The notes under the pieces are model-generated. The model did no database searches. It was not told the origin of the DNA and saw nothing but the letters and a program-made list of their open reading frames with translations. The position numbers and the translations under genes were made by a program. A DNA stretch of 20,866 bases from Candidatus Sulfopaludibacter sp. SbA3 (GTDB lineage Bacteria; Acidobacteriota; Terriglobia; Bryobacterales; Bryobacteraceae). Position 1 is the stretch's first letter. Every line of letters begins with the position of its first letter. The stretch covers positions 1-20,866 of the forward strand of contig CAMAUG010000026.1 of NCBI GenBank assembly GCA_945861255.1. The letters are read 5' to 3'. Below, piece after piece: positions 6,588-12,962 of this stretch.

Positions 6588-7916
6588 ATGCAAGTCCGCC
6601 AGCGTATCGCTGCCGCCGCCATGATCTCCGCGCTATGGTGGGGTGCGGCGTGGGCCATAGCGGCCGGTCTGGAGGACACTTTTTACGTACCGCTGGATCA
6701 CCCCGCCATCCGCTACGATCAGGAACCCGCCGACGATCCGGTAGCCCGCTTCGACAAGCGTCTTCGCGCCGGCCAAGCCAAACTCGAATACAGGCCGAAT
6801 TCAGGCGGATATCTCTCCGCCCTGCTCAAGGAATTCGGCATCCCTATCGAGTCCCAGGTGCTGGTGTTTTCAAAGACCAGCATTCAAGCCGAGAACATCA
6901 ATCCACGCACCCCTCGCGCCATTTACTTCAACGACGCAGTGAGCGTCGGCTACGTGGTTGGCGGCGACGTTCTGGAGTTAGCTTCACTCGATCCGCAGCG
7001 CGGCGTGTTCCTGTATTCGCTCGATGCGCGGCCATCCGTCAAGCCTGGCTTTGCCCGCCGCGACGATTGCCTGCGCTGTCATCAGGGTCCCATCACCTTG
7101 GGGGTCCCGGGAATTCTGGTGAGCTCGCTGCGCCCCAAGATGCCGCAGTCCGGGGATGTGCACGGGTTTTCCTTCATTACGGATCACCGGACGCCTTTCG
7201 AAGAGCGCTGGGGCGGATGGTACGTCACGGGCACCCACGGCGGGCAGCGCCATCTGGGAAACAACGTCGGCCTCATCAACCCGCTGAATCCCGGACCTCC
7301 CCGCGATGGCGGGCAAAACCTGACCGCGTTGCCGGCGATTGTCGATGCGTCCAGGTACTTGACGAATACCAGCGATCTTGTAGCGCTGCTCACGCTGGAG
7401 CATCAGACGCGCATGACGAACCTGCTGGTCCGCGTCGGATGGGACACGCGCATCGCGGAGCGTGACGGCAAGCTGGAAGACAAGACCGGCGAGGCGCTGC
7501 GGAAGCAGTTGGACGAAGAAATCGAAGAACTGGTCAAATACCTGCTTTTCGCCAACGAAGCGCCGCTGAAGGAGCCGGTGGCGGGCGTTTCCGCTTTCAC
7601 TAGGACCTTCCCTCAACGCGGGGGCAGAGACTCCAAGGGCCGCGGCTTGCGCGATCTTGATTTGAAGACGCGCCTGTTCCGCTATCCTCTGTCGTACATG
7701 ATATATAGCGCGGCTTTCGACGGCATGCCGGTCAGCGTCCGCGCACGTGTCTACCGGCGGTTGTTCGATGTCCTGACCGGCAAGGACCAAAGTGAGGCGT
7801 TCGCGAAGCTCTCGGCCGGGGACCGGCAGGCCATCCTGGAGATCCTCCGCGAGACTAAGGTGGGTCTGCCGGAATACTGGGCCACTCCGGACACGCCCGT
7901 GGTGGTCGCGCGATAG
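6588..7916 (+). CDS. exported protein with a single CXXCH haem-binding motif
   Basis: A 442-residue protein. It has a signal peptide (MQVRQRIAAAAMISALWWGA, then AWAIA, cleavage likely near residue 26). One c-type haem motif CLRCH occurs at 161-165 in a context of RRDDCLRCHQGP, so haem would be attached in the periplasm. There is no second CXXCH and no recognisable cytochrome c fold around the motif; the protein is much larger than a monohaem cytochrome. Other conserved-looking blocks are YFNDAVSVGYV, DVHGFSFITDHRTPFEERWGG and NNVGLINPL. His residues in the latter region could supply the distal ligand. ATG 6588 was chosen because it precedes the signal peptide; the open frame to 6489 is spurious. 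The family occurs in Acidobacteria-like genomes to my recollection; function unknown. Confidence 0.75.
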   Translation: MQVRQRIAAAAMISALWWGAAWAIAAGLEDTFYVPLDHPAIRYDQEPADDPVARFDKRLRAGQAKLEYRPNSGGYLSALLKEFGIPIESQVLVFSKTSIQAENINPRTPRAIYFNDAVSVGYVVGGDVLELASLDPQRGVFLYSLDARPSVKPGFARRDDCLRCHQGPITLGVPGILVSSLRPKMPQSGDVHGFSFITDHRTPFEERWGGWYVTGTHGGQRHLGNNVGLINPLNPGPPRDGGQNLTALPAIVDASRYLTNTSDLVALLTLEHQTRMTNLLVRVGWDTRIAERDGKLEDKTGEALRKQLDEEIEELVKYLLFANEAPLKEPVAGVSAFTRTFPQRGGRDSKGRGLRDLDLKTRLFRYPLSYMIYSAAFDGMPVSVRARVYRRLFDVLTGKDQSEAFAKLSAGDRQAILEILRETKVGLPEYWATPDTPVVVAR

Positions 7917-8143
7917 TGGCAGCGCACCCGCTTGCTGGCGTTGCGGGGATCAGCGCGCGAGGTCTCGGAGCGGGGAAGTGTGGCGGCCATGTCGTCTGGG
8001 CCAGCGTGACTGAACTAAGGCCAAACCTAGGGCCCAACCCTACGGACCCCCCAAAACCCTGCCGATGGATCTGGTACACTCACCAAAGGCATGCGAAACA
8101 CCGGACTTGGGTATGGGTTACACCATCATCTTGGAGCCGCCGA

Positions 8144-9850
8144 ATGACGCGGCTAAAGGCGCTTTTTTGCGCCGTGGCGCTGATGGCGCTAACAGTGGGT
8201 CTTATGGGCTGCGCCGCCGCGAATCCCTCTGCGCAGCAGTTCCGCAGGTATTTCGTCCCGCCAGCGCCCGCGGCTCCGAACGCTCACCAGTCTATTGAAC
8301 CGCCCTCGGTCAGCCTCGCTTATTTCGCGTCCGAAACCCCGAATTTCGCAGCCTCCCTTCCGCTGGTTCCCCGTCCCACCGACAGCGACTTCCTCATCAC
8401 GCGTGCCGATGACCGTTTTGCAGCGGGGAAACGCGCTCACCAGGAGGGCCGGACCGAGGATGCGCGGCGGGAGTTTGACCAGGCGCTCTCCATCCTGATG
8501 ACCGCTCCGGAAAACGTCACCGACCGGACACGTTTGGAGCGCCGCATTGAGACGCTGGTTGAGGCAATATACCGGTATGACGCCGATCAGCACGCCGCCG
8601 GTGAGCCGGAGACGGAAACGGCCTTTGAAAACTCGCCCCTCGATGGCATCCTTAACATGACCTTCCCGGTGGACCCTAACCTCCGGAACAAGGTCCGTGA
8701 ACAGGTGATGGCTACCGCCTCCCAGCTTCCTCTGGAGGAAAGCGATGCAGTGAACAGCTACATCAATTTCTTTTCCGGGACGCGCGGCAAGAAGATCCTT
8801 AGCTATGGCATCCGCCGCTCCGGGCGTTACAAGCCGATGATCGACCGGATTCTGGCCGAAGAAGGCGTGCCCCTGGAATTGATCTTCCTCGCGCAAGCGG
8901 AATCGGGATTCGCCCCGCGGGCGGTTTCCAGCGCCAAATGCGTCGGCATATGGCAGTTCGCGACGTTCCGCGGCCGCGAGTACGGACTGAAACAGACCGC
9001 TTCCACCGACGACCGCATGGACCCCGAACAGGCCACGCGCGCCGCCGCCCGCCACTTGCATGACTTGTATGAGCACTTCGGCGACTGGTATCTGGCCATG
9101 GCCGCCTACAATTGCGGCCCGGGCTGTGTCGATCGCGCCATTCAGCGCACCGGCTACGCAGATTACTGGCAGTTGAAACGGCTCAACGTGCTGCCCAAGG
9201 AAACCAGTAACTACGTGCCGGCGATTCTGGCGATGACCATCATGGCGAAGAACGCCAAGGATTATGGCCTGGAAAACCTGGATCTGGAGCCGGCCTTGGA
9301 ATACGAAACTCTGGAAGTGGAATCGCCCACGCATCTGGCGTTGATCGCCGATGCCGTGGACAGGACAGTCTCGGAAATGCGCGAATTGAACCCCAGCGTG
9401 ACGCGGTTAGTGGCTCCCGCAGGACATTCGATTCACGTTCCCAAAGGCAGCCTGCAGCAGCTGGAGGCGGCGTTCCGCGTGATCCCGGCGAACCGGCGGG
9501 ACGCGTGGCGCGTGCATCGTTTGGGTGCGGGGGAGACGTTCGCGGAGCTGGCGCAGAGGTTTAAGACGGGCACGGCGGCTTTGGCGGCGGCCAACCACGT
9601 TGGTGTCGGCAACGGTGCCGCCAACGATGGGGGTGCTAGCCAGGACGGAGCGCCTGAGATTGGCTCATGGATCGCGATCCCTGTGGCTTACCCGGCCGAC
9701 CGGCGTGTTCCTGCAAGCGCCAAAGACACCCTCCCGAAGGGGCGGCGGGCCAGCGGCAAGGCGGTCGCGCAAAACAAGAACAGCCGTCCATCGGGAAAGA
9801 CGAAACCATCTGCGTCCGCTGCCCGGCGCGCGGGCGCTTCGCGCGGCTAG
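8144..9850 (+). CDS. MltD-like membrane-bound lytic murein transglycosylase, lipoprotein
   Basis: A 568-residue protein. The lipoprotein signal ends LMGC with the acylated Cys at 23. An N-terminal helical region (about 85-230) precedes the SLT domain. The catalytic Glu253 lies in FLAQAESGFAPRAVS, followed by CVGIWQFATFRGREYGL and MAAYNCGPGCVDRAI, the standard goose-lysozyme-like motifs. Residues about 457-487 (VHRLGAGETFAELAQRF, then KTGTAALAAAN) look like a LysM peptidoglycan-binding repeat. The C-terminal 50 residues are Lys/Arg/Ser/Ala rich and disordered. It cleaves glycan strands to 1,6-anhydroMurNAc ends at the inner face of the outer membrane. ATG 8144 has GGAG at 8133-8136. The 227 nt upstream hold no gene I can support. 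Confidence 0.9.
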   Translation: MTRLKALFCAVALMALTVGLMGCAAANPSAQQFRRYFVPPAPAAPNAHQSIEPPSVSLAYFASETPNFAASLPLVPRPTDSDFLITRADDRFAAGKRAHQEGRTEDARREFDQALSILMTAPENVTDRTRLERRIETLVEAIYRYDADQHAAGEPETETAFENSPLDGILNMTFPVDPNLRNKVREQVMATASQLPLEESDAVNSYINFFSGTRGKKILSYGIRRSGRYKPMIDRILAEEGVPLELIFLAQAESGFAPRAVSSAKCVGIWQFATFRGREYGLKQTASTDDRMDPEQATRAAARHLHDLYEHFGDWYLAMAAYNCGPGCVDRAIQRTGYADYWQLKRLNVLPKETSNYVPAILAMTIMAKNAKDYGLENLDLEPALEYETLEVESPTHLALIADAVDRTVSEMRELNPSVTRLVAPAGHSIHVPKGSLQQLEAAFRVIPANRRDAWRVHRLGAGETFAELAQRFKTGTAALAAANHVGVGNGAANDGGASQDGAPEIGSWIAIPVAYPADRRVPASAKDTLPKGRRASGKAVAQNKNSRPSGKTKPSASAARRAGASRG

Positions 9851-9912
9851 CGCTGGGGAGGGCGCCGGTGCCGCAGTGATACGGGCCGCACGGCATCCCT
9901 CACCTTTTTTGC

Positions 9913-9940
9913 TTGCCTTCGTGGAAAAACGCGATATTCT
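9913..9940 (+). promoter_or_regulatory. candidate sigma-70-type promoter of the H1-like gene
   Basis: TTGCCT (9913-9918) and TATTCT (9935-9940) are separated by 16 nt, 34 nt before the ATG at 9975. The upstream flank is T-rich. A strong Shine-Dalgarno AAGGAGG at about 9960-9966 follows, 8 nt before the start, so this gene is probably well expressed. The promoter is a sequence match only. Confidence 0.4.
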
Positions 9941-9974
9941 ATGGTCTGATTACGCCTGTAAGGAGGCATCAAGA

Positions 9975-10565
9975 ATGAACGAGTACCGGCTATCGATGAG
10001 TGACGATGGGCTCGACGACTTCGATGAAGGCGCGGACATCGGCCTGGACGACGACATGGGAGACTATGGGCTGGATGACGACGATCTGCCGCTGTCCGAA
10101 GCCGCGCCCACGCTGATTCCGTCCGTGGTGGTTGCCGAAGTCGTGACGATTGAGGAAGTCACTGGAACGCCGGCGATGGCCGTCAAAGCGCCCCTCGCGC
10201 GTAAGCCGGTGAAGAAGGCCGCCTCCGCGCCCGCCGCCAAGAAGGCTGCGGCCAAGCCGGCTGCCAAGAAAGCTGTCAAAAAAGCAGCCACGAAGAAGGC
10301 CGCCCCGAAGGCCGCAAAGGCTGCGGCGAAGAAGGCAGCGCCCAAGAAAACCGTCAAGAAAGCCGCGGCCAAGAAAGCCGCCGTCAAGAAAGCCGTCAAG
10401 AAAGCCGCCGTCAAGAAAGCCGTCAAGAAAGCCGCCGTTAAGAAAGCGCCCAAACGGGGTGCGGCCAAGAAGGCAGCTGGGAAGAAAGTTCAAGCTAAGA
10501 AAAAAGCTCCGAAGCGCGCCGCGCCGAAGAAGGTGTCGAAGAAAGCGGCCAAGCACAAGAAATAG
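9975..10565 (+). CDS. histone H1-like Lys/Ala-rich protein with acidic N-terminus
   Basis: A 196-residue protein in three parts. Residues 9-37 are strongly acidic (DDGLDDFDEGADIGLDDDMG...). Residues 41-70 are a hydrophobic/polar linker. Residues 71-196 are almost entirely K, A, P and V in KKAA/KKAV steps, including three near-identical 9-residue units at 133-159. The tail resembles eukaryotic H1 C-termini and bacterial H1-like/AlgP-type proteins, and should bind DNA or RNA non-specifically. The acidic head could shield the tail or recruit a partner. ATG 9975 is fixed by a near-perfect Shine-Dalgarno; the frame open upstream to 9525 belongs to another gene's shadow. It lies 124 nt behind the transglycosylase, with its own promoter candidate. 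Likely role: nucleoid compaction. Confidence 0.82.
   Translation: MNEYRLSMSDDGLDDFDEGADIGLDDDMGDYGLDDDDLPLSEAAPTLIPSVVVAEVVTIEEVTGTPAMAVKAPLARKPVKKAASAPAAKKAAAKPAAKKAVKKAATKKAAPKAAKAAAKKAAPKKTVKKAAAKKAAVKKAVKKAAVKKAVKKAAVKKAPKRGAAKKAAGKKVQAKKKAPKRAAPKKVSKKAAKHKK
10371..10451 (+). repeat. 27-bp tandem repeat, three copies, coding
   Basis: Three consecutive 27-nt units encode KKAAVKKAV, KKAAVKKAV and KKAAVKKAP. Nearly identical codons (AAGAAAGCC recurring) across the units point to recent slippage or unequal exchange. A single synonymous change (GTT for GTC) appears in the third unit. It lies within the H1-like tail. Confidence 0.85.
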
Positions 10566-10662
10566 CCGAGGCGGGGAATTTCCTGGCAGGGAAGGGAAGT
10601 GGGCGAGGCGGTTTTCACGGCCCGCGCTTCACAGTGTGCTCGCGCGAAACACGTGCCGGCGC

Positions 10663-11178
10663 TTAGCGGAACAGCTCTGGGTAAATGCCGGAATAGATCG
10701 TCTCGATCGTTCTCAAATTCCGCGCGGCCGCCGATCCAGACGTTGACAACGCGCGCGCACGATCCCACTGCTTGCGGAAGAGCGCCGGGTGCTTCTGCAT
10801 GTGCGCCAGCGCGGCGAAAATGGCGTACTCCGGATCGTTCGGGCGCAACGCGAGCGCATTCATGATCAGCTCCGGGCCGTCCGTGTCCGGCGCGATTCCT
10901 ATTTCGTGCATTGTTTCCGCCCAGAAGCCTGCTTTCAACAACGAAAGCGGATCACCGGGCTTCATCGCCGCCCGGAGCTGGGTCAGCGTGGCCAGCGCGG
11001 CTTGCGTTTTGGCCAGGGAATCGTCGGCGGACATCGCCCTTTGGCGAAGTGCATCCAGCGATTCAAATAGAGAGCCGGGGACAGCGATCCATTTGCATGC
11101 CAGAGGGGGACCGGCGAGAGCCGCCTGGGCGAGCGCCAAGATCGAAATTGCGTATCGGGCGAGTGTTCGTATTTGCAC
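10663..11178 (-). CDS. exported hypothetical protein
   Basis: A 171-residue protein with a signal peptide (MQIRTLARYAISILALAQAA, ending LAG). The start is GTG at 11178, preceded by GGGAGG with about 7 nt spacing. The mature part is helical: SLFESLDALRQRAMSADDSL, then LATLTQLRAAMKPGDPLSLLKAGFWAETM, then a TPR-like stretch (NALALRPNDPEYAIFAALAHMQ). The only Cys in the protein lies close after the signal peptide (PLACKW), but this is not a proper lipobox. I recall similar predicted proteins in Acidobacteria but can name no function. Neighbours: convergent with the H1-like gene, and downstream of the 70-residue hypothetical on the same strand (108 nt gap). Confidence 0.72.
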   Translation of the reverse strand: MQIRTLARYAISILALAQAALAGPPLACKWIAVPGSLFESLDALRQRAMSADDSLAKTQAALATLTQLRAAMKPGDPLSLLKAGFWAETMHEIGIAPDTDGPELIMNALALRPNDPEYAIFAALAHMQKHPALFRKQWDRARALSTSGSAAARNLRTIETIYSGIYPELFR

Positions 11179-11286
11179 CTGTCACCTCCCGCTTCGAGGC
11201 TATATCGGCGGAACGCTGCGTACAAGGGCCTCGAGGCCGGGGAGGCGCTGCGCGACGGCAACGCCAATTTCGACATCCGGCGCGAT

Positions 11287-11499
11287 CTATTTGCCCACCG
11301 CTCCCCGGCAGCGTTCGTAGAGCTGCAATAGGGCGTCCACCTGCTCTTCGGGAGTCTTGGGAGCCTTCCCTCCAAAGCCGGCGCCGGTGGAGGTCTTGCC
11401 CATCCCGGTGGTCGACGCGACGAACTTCATCAGCTCCAAAGCTACTTCTTCTTTGCTCGCGCCTGGCGGGCGCTGCGTGGTATCTTTATCATCCGGCAT
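11287..11499 (-). CDS. small hypothetical protein (70 residues)
   Basis: The frame starts at ATG 11499 (MPDDKDTTQRPPGASKEEVA) and ends ALLQLYERCRGAVGK. It is hydrophilic with one central amphipathic helix (EEVALELMKFVAS) and a Gly/Thr-rich middle (GMGKTSTGAGFGGKAPKTPEE), then a second helix. There is no signal peptide or DNA-binding motif. The Shine-Dalgarno is weak. The longer frame to 11943 is antisense to the HipA_2 gene and is rejected. It is divergent from the HipA_2-type kinase with 69 nt between the starts, so the two may share a regulatory region. Function unknown. Confidence 0.6.
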   Translation of the reverse strand: MPDDKDTTQRPPGASKEEVALELMKFVASTTGMGKTSTGAGFGGKAPKTPEEQVDALLQLYERCRGAVGK

Positions 11500-11568
11500 A
11501 TAATTTCTAAGGGTACTGCATTTTGAAGCGAAACCCACAGACGCCGTCTTGCATTCCGCGCACCCCGC

Positions 11569-12402
11569 ATGCCGGTTGACGCGTGCCGTCTGATCCGGAA
11601 GATGCGCGGAGGAGCGCAGGCCCACCTGCTGGAAGCCGTGGACGGCCATTTTTACGTCGTCAAGTTTTCCAACAACCCGCAGCATCGCCGCGTGCTGGTG
11701 AACGAGTGGATTGCCAGCGTGTTCCTGAAGTACTTGGGCCTGCCGGCGGCCGAGGCGGCCATTGTACGGGTGACGCCCGAATTCCTGGCCGCCAATCCCG
11801 ACGTCCACATCCAGTTGGGCAGCACCAGACAGGCGGCCGAACCGGGGTGGCACTTCGGTTCCCGCTTTCCCGGCGATCCGGCGCGCATAGTGGTGTATGA
11901 TTTTCTTCCGGACTCGCTGCTCACCAAGGTGGTAAATCTGCACGATTTCCGAGGGATGCTCGCCGTCGACCAGTGGATGGGGAACGCCGATTCGCGTCAG
12001 GCCGTCTTTTTCCGCGCGCGGCTAAAGGAGTGGCTGCCCACGCACCAGGCGGACCCGCTGCAGGTGGGCTTCGTGGCGCTGATGATCGACCACGGGTTCG
12101 TCTTCGAAGGCCACCACTGGCGCCTCAACGACGTGCCGTTGCAGGGCGTGTATCACCGCTCCCTGGTATACGCGAACGTCCAGGGTTTGCAGGATTTCGA
12201 GCCCTGGCTTGATCGCATTGTCCATTTTCCGGAGGCCGTCGTGGATCAAGCAGTCAAGCAGATTCCTCCGGCTTGGATGGTGGGAGACGAGGCCGAATTG
12301 GCCCGCCTGCTCGAACGCCTGATGCGCCGCCGCCGGCGCGTTCCGGACTTGCTTGAGGCCTGCCGGAAGGTGAAGGCGAATCCGTTTCCGGAGTGGCGCT
12401 AG
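11569..12402 (+). CDS. HipA_2-family kinase-like protein
   Basis: A 277-residue protein with a compact HipA-like Ser/Thr kinase fold. The N-lobe shows GGAQAHLLEAVDGHFYVVKF, with Lys32 as the probable ATP-binding Lys. A catalytic-loop-like segment DQWMGNADSRQAVF carries Asp134, Asn139 and Asp141. A metal-binding Asp (Asp174) lies in MIDHGFVFEG. It lacks the HipA N-terminal domain and any HipB-type helix-turn-helix partner. I place it in the HipA_2 family from these motifs. HipA toxins phosphorylate glutamyl-tRNA synthetase; the substrate here is unknown. ATG 11569 was chosen, with no strong Shine-Dalgarno. A YgiT-type zinc-finger gene follows 35 nt downstream with its own good ribosome-binding site, and probably shares the transcript. 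Confidence 0.82.
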   Translation: MPVDACRLIRKMRGGAQAHLLEAVDGHFYVVKFSNNPQHRRVLVNEWIASVFLKYLGLPAAEAAIVRVTPEFLAANPDVHIQLGSTRQAAEPGWHFGSRFPGDPARIVVYDFLPDSLLTKVVNLHDFRGMLAVDQWMGNADSRQAVFFRARLKEWLPTHQADPLQVGFVALMIDHGFVFEGHHWRLNDVPLQGVYHRSLVYANVQGLQDFEPWLDRIVHFPEAVVDQAVKQIPPAWMVGDEAELARLLERLMRRRRRVPDLLEACRKVKANPFPEWR

Positions 12403-12437
12403 AACTTGGTGAACTTGAAGCTGAGGAGAAAAGCGGT

Positions 12438-12659
12438 ATGAGATGCAGAGTATGTGGTGGACAGCTTGAACCGCGGGTCACGGACCTCCCGTTCAAGATC
12501 AGCGATTCGACCATCGTCGTCTTGAAATCGCTTCCCGTTTTGCAGTGTGTTCAGTGTCAGGACACGGAGTTGGAACACGCCACCATGGTTCGCGTTGACG
12601 CGCTGCTGGCAGGCGTCGACCGTTCGGCGGAACTCGAAGTGATCCGGTATGCGGCGTAG
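12438..12659 (+). CDS. YgiT/MqsA-type zinc-finger antitoxin-like protein
   Basis: A 73-residue protein. The zinc-binding pairs are Cys3/Cys6 (MRCRVCGG) and Cys37/Cys40 (LQCVQCQD). The spacing and the intervening ...SDSTIVVLKSLPVLQC... strand match the YgiT-type zinc-finger domain of MqsA antitoxins. The C-terminus ends SAELEVIRYAA. It has no C-terminal helix-turn-helix, so it is the short form usually encoded next to a small RelE/MqsR-like or DUF4258 toxin. No such toxin is present here. ATG 12438 is set by GAGGAG (12423-12428) with 9 nt spacing; the frame open to 12393 overlaps the kinase stop. The upstream partner is the HipA_2 kinase. Confidence 0.82.
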   Translation: MRCRVCGGQLEPRVTDLPFKISDSTIVVLKSLPVLQCVQCQDTELEHATMVRVDALLAGVDRSAELEVIRYAA

Positions 12660-12721
12660 CATCCGTATTTGGCCGATGCGGTCGGAAGGCTCAGCTAGTC
12701 AGGAAGGTTTCGACCCGGCGA

Positions 12722-12958
12722 TTAACCACGAAATCCGAGAAACCACCAGAGTCCGCTACGTGGCGCCAACTCCGGGATAAGAGGTTGACAGCGTGGGTAC
12801 TTGTTGGCGATAGCGCGGAAAGGTGCGGTCCCTGCAAAAAGTTCGTCAGCCAGTGGCGGACGGCGTTCCCCGCGCCCCGTTTCGCGCGACCAACGTTCGG
12901 TCTCAAGAGCTGAAACCGAATCATACGACGCACCGGCTCCGAAGATCACCAGCAGCAT
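12722..12958 (-). pseudogene. truncated N-terminal fragment of a SIR2-like protein
   Basis: Seventy-eight residues starting MLLVIFGAGASYDSVSAL. The GAGAS glycine-rich loop followed by RRPPLADELF and a YPRCQPLIPEL stretch is the N-terminal signature of large SIR2-like NAD-binding proteins often found in defence loci. Full-length relatives run to several hundred residues; here the frame decays after ELAP and stops (SGLWWFLGFRG), and no continuation was found in the other minus-strand frames before the YgiT gene. The start is intact: ATG 12958 lies 4 nt after the lepA stop, with GGAG in the lepA end as ribosome-binding site. It could still be translated as a short peptide. The SIR2 assignment is by remembered motif. 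Confidence 0.6.
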
Positions 12959-12962
12959 GAGA

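Noticed and set aside
7917..8143. Possible gene or promoter in the 227-nt gap before the transglycosylase
   Set aside because: The open frame here is just an upstream extension without coding character; TACACT resembles a -10 box but lacks a convincing -35 partner.
8189..9334. Minus-strand open frame of 381 codons
   Set aside because: Shadow of the MltD-like gene; no motif and unlikely composition.
10200..10560. Possible CRISPR or non-coding tandem array
   Set aside because: The periodic AAGAAAGCC pattern is in frame and encodes the Lys/Ala tail; there are no spacers.
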